From: an uncultured Nostocoides sp. | Lineage (GTDB): Bacteria > Actinomycetota > Actinomycetes > Actinomycetales > Dermatophilaceae | Assembly (NCBI GenBank): GCA_936931335.1 | Contig: CAKZIH010000072.1 | Location: forward strand, 1-18,122 | Direction of reading: 5' to 3' | Length of the DNA: 18,122 bases | In this document: positions 15,093 to 18,122 of the stretch, in pieces | Position numbering within the stretch: the stretch's first letter is position 1 | How the letters are laid out: each line of letters opens with the position of its first letter | Notes under the pieces: model-generated | What the model was told of the DNA's origin: nothing | The model's input: the letters and a program-made list of their open reading frames with translations, nothing else | Database searches by the model: none | Translations under genes and position numbers: made by a program

Positions 15093-15554
15093 ATGCCGAC
15101 CGCTGCGCTGGCCGTGGGTGACCGGGCGCCCGACTTCACCCTGTCCTGCCAACTCGGGGGCGAGGTGACGCTGAGTTCGTTCGCCGGGCACAAAGATCTG
15201 CTGCTGGTCTTCGTGCCCTTTGCCTTCTCGGGGATCTGTACCGGGGAATTGAGCGGCATCCGCGACGACCTCGGCTCGTTCGAGTCCGACGATCTGCAGG
15301 TGCTCGCGCTCTCGTGCGATCCGCTGTATGCACTGCGGGCTTGGGCGGACCAGGAGGGCTACTTCTTCCCGTTGCTGTCCGACTTCTGGCCGCACGGCGC
15401 CGTCGCCTCCGCCTATGGCGTCTTCGACCCCGAGCACGGTATGGCCGTGCGCGGCACCTTCCTGATCGACCGCGAGGGCGTGGTGCGCTGGCGCCTGGTC
15501 AACCCCGCCGGCACGGCCCGCGACCTGACCGGCTTCCACGCCGCCCGCTCCTGA
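15093..15554 (+). CDS. ahpE: AhpE-type one-cysteine peroxiredoxin
   Basis: Reduces hydrogen peroxide, organic peroxides and peroxynitrite in the cytoplasm; mycobacterial AhpE is recycled through mycothiol and mycoredoxin. The thioredoxin-fold protein has 153 residues, the usual length. The active-site motif is P42-FAF-S46-GI-C49 (peroxidatic Cys49; mycobacterial AhpE has the same motif with Thr), and the partner arginine is Arg120 in VRGTF. Two more cysteines, Cys19 and Cys75, are present. The ATG at 15093 has no clear ribosome-binding site and lies 18 nt after the DUF3052 stop, so translation probably depends on coupling. Confidence 0.93.
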   Translation: MPTAALAVGDRAPDFTLSCQLGGEVTLSSFAGHKDLLLVFVPFAFSGICTGELSGIRDDLGSFESDDLQVLALSCDPLYALRAWADQEGYFFPLLSDFWPHGAVASAYGVFDPEHGMAVRGTFLIDREGVVRWRLVNPAGTARDLTGFHAARS

Positions 15555-15629
15555 GCCCCGGCGCTCGGCCCGCCGACCTGGTCCCACGCGTCACCAGTTT
15601 GTCTCCGGCTGCCGGAAGGGTGCGGTGGG

Positions 15630-15681
15630 GTGTCGGCAACACGCGGGGGTGAGAATCGGGTAGACGGCGTGTTGCCGACAC
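15630..15681. repeat. Perfect 15-bp inverted repeat with 22-nt spacer
   Basis: GTGTCGGCAACACGC (15630-15644) and GCGTGTTGCCGACAC (15667-15681) are exact reverse complements. Each arm is itself partly symmetric (GTGT...ACAC). The element sits 75 nt after the ahpE stop and ends 87 nt before tRNA-Val. It could terminate the ahpE transcript, although a 22-nt loop is long, or be a dispersed palindromic element. The rest of the 214-nt gap (15555-15768) holds only a 5-bp hairpin near 15605-15617 and no gene that I can support. Confidence 0.8.
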
Positions 15682-15768
15682 TCGGGGATCCGACGAGGGG
15701 GGTCGGCGGAGGGTGGATGGGGCTGGCAGAATGGCGCAGCGACCCCGCGCGGCGAGCCGACGGGGTGC

Positions 15769-15841
15769 GGGCCTGTAGCTCAGTTGGTAGAGCGCCACGT
15801 TTACACCGTGGATGTCGTCGGTTCGAGCCCGGCCGGGCCCA
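15769..15841 (+). tRNA. tRNA-Val (anticodon UAC)
   Basis: A full 73-nt cloverleaf folds by hand. The acceptor stem GGGCCTG/CGGGCCC has one G.U pair. The D stem is GCTC/GAGC, the anticodon stem CCACG/CGTGG has loop TTTACAC (anticodon TAC, valine), the variable loop is 5 nt and the T stem GTCGG/CCGGC has loop TTCGAGC. The discriminator is A at 15841. The 3' flank reads CCT, so the CCA end is not encoded. Confidence 0.97.
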
Positions 15842-15845
15842 CCTC

Positions 15846-15885
15846 TGTTGCTCCGACGGTTAAGGTGTTGCTTTGACGGTTAAGG
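15846..15885 (+). repeat. Tandem duplication of 20 bp at the start of the NIF3-like gene
   Basis: TGTTGCTCCGACGGTTAAGG (15846-15865) is directly followed by TGTTGCTTTGACGGTTAAGG (15866-15885); they differ at two adjacent bases. Each copy ends in AAGG, a ribosome-binding-site core. The second AAGG lies 8 nt before ATG 15894 and the first lies 7 nt before TTG 15873, both in the frame of the NIF3-like gene. Confidence 0.9.
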
Positions 15886-15893
15886 CAGACGCG

Positions 15894-16730
15894 ATGGTTG
15901 GACACGAGGCCCCCGAGATCCGGTTGGCCGAGGTGATCGGCGTCCTGGAGCAGTTGTATCCGTCGAACACCGCGCAGTCGTGGGATCAGGTCGGTCTGGT
16001 CACCGGCGATCCCGATCAACCCGTACGGCGCATCCTGGTCGCCCTTGATCCCGCGCTCGCGGTGATCGAGGAAGCCGGGGAGCTGGGCGCGGATCTGCTG
16101 CTCACCCACCACCCGTTGCTGCTGCGCGGGGTGCACTCGGTGGCCACCACCGGCGCCAAGGGGATGGCTGTGACCCGCCTCGTGCGCTCGCAGATCGCGC
16201 TCTATGTCACCCACACCAACGCCGATGTCGCCGAACGCGGGGTATGCGCCGCCCTGGCCGCCGCCTGCGGGCTGAGCAAGACCGAACCAATCGCCGTGGA
16301 AGAGGGCCAGCCGTTGGGTCGAGTGGGTGAGTTGCCCGCGCCGATTCTGTTGCGGCAGTTTGCGTATCAGCTCGCCGCGGCGCTACCGCCGGCGCCGGTG
16401 GGATTGCGGGTGGCCGGCCCGCCCGAGGCGCTGGTGCAGCGGATCGCCGTCGCTGGCGGCGCCGGTGATGGCTTCTTTGACGCCGCCCGCGACTGCGGTG
16501 CGGACGTTTATGTCACCGGCGATCTGCGCCATCACCCAGCGCTGGAGGCGCGGGAGGAGGGGGCGCCATACCTGATCGACGCCGGACACTATGGCAGCGA
16601 AGCCGTCTGGATCCCGTATGCCGTTGCCGACCTCCGCGAGCGGCTCGGGTCGCGGGTCGAGGTCAGTGCGAGCCGGCTGTGCACCGATCCGTGGACCTTC
16701 CTGATCGCGGGGGAGAGCGGCGCCGGATAG
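15894..16730 (+). CDS. NIF3-like dinuclear metal centre protein (DUF34)
   Basis: A 278-residue member of the NIF3/DUF34 family, whose members form hexameric toroids with a two-metal site in each subunit. Its enzymatic role remains debated (GTP cyclohydrolase I type 2 has been an annotation label). Metal-binding motifs: NTAQSWDQVGL near the start, LLLTHHPLLL (His72, His73), YVTHTNADVAERG (His107, Asp111), VTGDLRHHPAL and DAGHYGSE (His231, Glu235). It is the short form, lacking the roughly 100-residue insert domain seen in B. subtilis YqfO and in the mycobacterial homologue. ATG at 15894 with AAGG at 8 nt is preferred; TTG at 15873 would add seven residues. It sits directly downstream of tRNA-Val and 39 nt before the zinc-ribbon gene. 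Confidence 0.92.
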   Translation: MVGHEAPEIRLAEVIGVLEQLYPSNTAQSWDQVGLVTGDPDQPVRRILVALDPALAVIEEAGELGADLLLTHHPLLLRGVHSVATTGAKGMAVTRLVRSQIALYVTHTNADVAERGVCAALAAACGLSKTEPIAVEEGQPLGRVGELPAPILLRQFAYQLAAALPPAPVGLRVAGPPEALVQRIAVAGGAGDGFFDAARDCGADVYVTGDLRHHPALEAREEGAPYLIDAGHYGSEAVWIPYAVADLRERLGSRVEVSASRLCTDPWTFLIAGESGAG

Positions 16731-16769
16731 GTTGGGGCGAGCGACCGCCATACGGAAGGACCCCACCGG

Positions 16770-17510
16770 GTGAAGGCTCCCGTCTCCGCGCAGCACCGGC
16801 TGCTCGACCTGCAACGCATCGACACCACCGCGCGCCAGCTGGAACATCAGCGCGCCACGCTGCCGGCGCTGGCTCGGCTGACCGCGTTAGCCGAGCAGCG
16901 CAGCAGCGCCGCCGACCACCTCGTTCGTGCGGAAACCGCACAAAGCGATGTGGACTGCGAACTGGCGCGGGCGGAAGCCGATGTGCAATTGGTGCGCGAC
17001 CGTGCCACGCGCGATCAGGCGCGTTTGGATGCGGGGACGGGCAGTGCCAAGGATCTGACCGCGCTGCAGCATGAACTCACCTCGCTGGCCCGGCGCCAGG
17101 CCACCCTGGAGGACATCGAGCTCGAGGTCATGGAACGCGCCGAGCGCGCAGCGCAGATCGTCGGCGAAGCACGGTCCGTGGTGGCGGACCTGGACGAGCA
17201 GATCGCTCAGGCCGAGAGCGAACGCGATAGCGCGCTTAGCGCGCTGTCGACACGCTTCACCGAAGAGACCGCACCGCGCGCCTCCCTCGCCGCGCAGATC
17301 CCCGACGATCTGCTCGCGCTCTATGAGCGACTGCGCGCCAGTCAGGGCGGGCTGGGGGCGGCCATGCTGCACGCCCGACGCTGCCTGGGCTGCCAACTGG
17401 AACTCAACAACTCCGAAATGGCGCGCATCCGAGCGGCGGACCAGGACGAGGTGCTGCGCTGCGAGGAATGCGGGCGCATCCTGGTGCGCACCGCCGAGTC
17501 CGGAATTTAG
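16770..17510 (+). CDS. Coiled-coil protein with C-terminal C4 zinc ribbon
   Basis: A 246-residue protein. Residues 8-175 are a long charged helical region rich in Ala, Glu, Arg and Gln with heptad-like spacing, predicted as an antiparallel coiled-coil hairpin. The C-terminal zinc ribbon (zf-RING_7 type) has Cys205-LG-Cys208 and Cys231-EE-Cys234. This is the family of mycobacterial Rv2229c and chlamydial CT398; the function is unknown, possibly nucleic-acid or protein binding. GTG at 16770 has GGAAGGA about 10 nt upstream. It lies between the NIF3-like and RNase HI genes, a triad conserved in many actinobacteria, and is probably co-transcribed with both. Confidence 0.9.
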   Translation: MKAPVSAQHRLLDLQRIDTTARQLEHQRATLPALARLTALAEQRSSAADHLVRAETAQSDVDCELARAEADVQLVRDRATRDQARLDAGTGSAKDLTALQHELTSLARRQATLEDIELEVMERAERAAQIVGEARSVVADLDEQIAQAESERDSALSALSTRFTEETAPRASLAAQIPDDLLALYERLRASQGGLGAAMLHARRCLGCQLELNNSEMARIRAADQDEVLRCEECGRILVRTAESGI

Positions 17511-17517
17511 CGCCGGT

Positions 17518-18122
17518 ATGCCGCGTGCTCTACGCGTGGAAGCCGACGGCGGCTCCCGCGGCAATCCCGGTGTGGCCGGATATGGCGCGATCGTCCGGGA
17601 CGCCGACGGTCGGCTGCTCGCCGAGCGGGCGGCCCCGCTGGGCAAGGCGTCCAATAACGTCGCCGAATACCGGGGCCTGATCGCCGGGCTCGCCGCCGCC
17701 GCCGAGATCGACCCCGGCGCGGATGTGGTGGCCGCCATGGACTCCAAACTGGTGGTCGAGCAGATGTCCGGGCGCTGGAAGATCAAGCACGAGGACATGC
17801 GTCGGCTGGCGTTGGAGGCGCGGGAACTGGCTGCGGCGTTCGTGGCTGCCGGTGGCTCGGTTCACTACCAATGGATTCCGCGAGCGAGCAATTCGGTCGC
17901 CGACAAGCTGTCCAACGACGGCATGGACGGCCTGCACGTATGCCGCAACCACCCCGACTCGGAGTCGCTGGGGGAGTCCGCCGAGGGCGCGGCGACCGCT
18001 GGGGAAAGCGTCGGCGTGCAATCCATGGATGCGGAATCGATGGGCGAGGCAGGCATGGCCGAGGAAGGCCGCGATGCGGCGCAGGCCGACGCGGAGGCGG
18101 GCGATCCCGCGGCCATCTCGCC
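17518..18122 (+). CDS. RNase HI domain protein, probably fused to a phosphatase (runs off the right edge)
   Basis: Residues 1-140 form an RNase HI domain that cleaves RNA in RNA-DNA hybrids. Its acidic catalytic residues are visible: Asp10 in EADGGSRGNPG, Glu50 in NNVAEYRGL, Asp75 in MDSKLVVEQM and Asp129 in WIPRASNSVADKL. Residues 145-201 are a low-complexity acidic linker rich in Glu, Gly, Ala and Ser with no stop before the window ends. In mycobacteria (Rv2228c) and Streptomyces the homologue continues into a histidine-phosphatase (CobC-like) domain, so a bifunctional protein is expected here, but that part is not in view. ATG at 17518 begins 7 nt after the zinc-ribbon stop, suggesting coupled translation. 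Confidence 0.9.
   Translation, partial: MPRALRVEADGGSRGNPGVAGYGAIVRDADGRLLAERAAPLGKASNNVAEYRGLIAGLAAAAEIDPGADVVAAMDSKLVVEQMSGRWKIKHEDMRRLALEARELAAAFVAAGGSVHYQWIPRASNSVADKLSNDGMDGLHVCRNHPDSESLGESAEGAATAGESVGVQSMDAESMGEAGMAEEGRDAAQADAEAGDPAAIS

Noticed and set aside
15080..15093. CATACT six bases before the ahpE ATG as a leaderless promoter
   Set aside because: It matches the -10 consensus at only four of six bases, lacks a -35, and is also an instance of the common GCATAC word; operon coupling explains the close spacing.
15630..15863. A 77-codon frame running through the inverted repeat and tRNA-Val
   Set aside because: It overlaps a complete tRNA and has no ribosome-binding site or recognisable protein features.
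15846..15885. The duplication next to tRNA-Val as an integrative-element attachment site
   Set aside because: The repeat does not copy the tRNA 3' end, and no integrase or other mobile gene is in the window.

Overview
The window is about 18.1 kb of GC-rich, densely coding DNA from an actinobacterium, most likely a member of the Micrococcales. This rests on the codon usage, a PucR-type regulator in front of fabD, a homodimeric AceE, a one-cysteine AhpE, and a long E. coli-type ArgG of the kind I recall from Micrococcales. The genus cannot be fixed from the sequence.

Layout. Minus strand, 1-1701: 5' part of fabD (runs off the left edge) preceded by a fasR-like PucR regulator, with a near-perfect palindrome in the gap between them. 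Plus strand, 1796-4510: a secreted GH32 levanase/fructan hydrolase with a recognisable sigma70 promoter and a LacI-type operator palindrome. A 15-bp stem-loop separates it from convergent argG (minus, 4664-6082). Divergent from argG are an uncharacterised single-domain AAA ATPase and a GlpQ-type glycerophosphodiester phosphodiesterase (plus, 6188-8787). A second stem-loop follows, then an uncharacterised P-loop kinase on the minus strand whose start codon lies inside a 4 x 17-bp tandem repeat. A third stem-loop ends aceE (minus, 9601-12375). Divergent from aceE are two overlapping bacterial PH-domain membrane proteins, a DUF3052 gene and ahpE. An intergenic stretch with a long inverted repeat leads to a tRNA-Val(UAC), then a NIF3-like gene, a coiled-coil/C4 zinc-ribbon gene and an RNase HI gene that runs off the right edge.

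Context. From memory, the Mycobacterium tuberculosis block Rv2228c-Rv2243 has the same backbone: RNase HI/CobC fusion, zinc ribbon, NIF3, then AhpE, DUF3052, AceE, PucR regulator, FabD. Here about 7.9 kb of accessory genes (levanase, argG, AAA ATPase, GDPD, kinase) sits between fasR and aceE, and a PH-domain pair sits between aceE and the DUF3052 gene. The backbone links pyruvate dehydrogenase (acetyl-CoA supply), fatty-acid initiation (FabD under FasR) and thiol peroxide defence. The inserted genes add fructan use, arginine synthesis and glycerophosphodiester salvage.

No CRISPR array, insertion sequence, phage gene or biosynthetic cluster was seen. The most unusual items are the Russian-doll domain nesting in the levanase, the stand-alone AAA ATPase with a BCS1-like Walker B and a penultimate tyrosine, several short tandem duplications sitting on translation starts, and a frame-independent excess of the word GTATGC/GCATAC.
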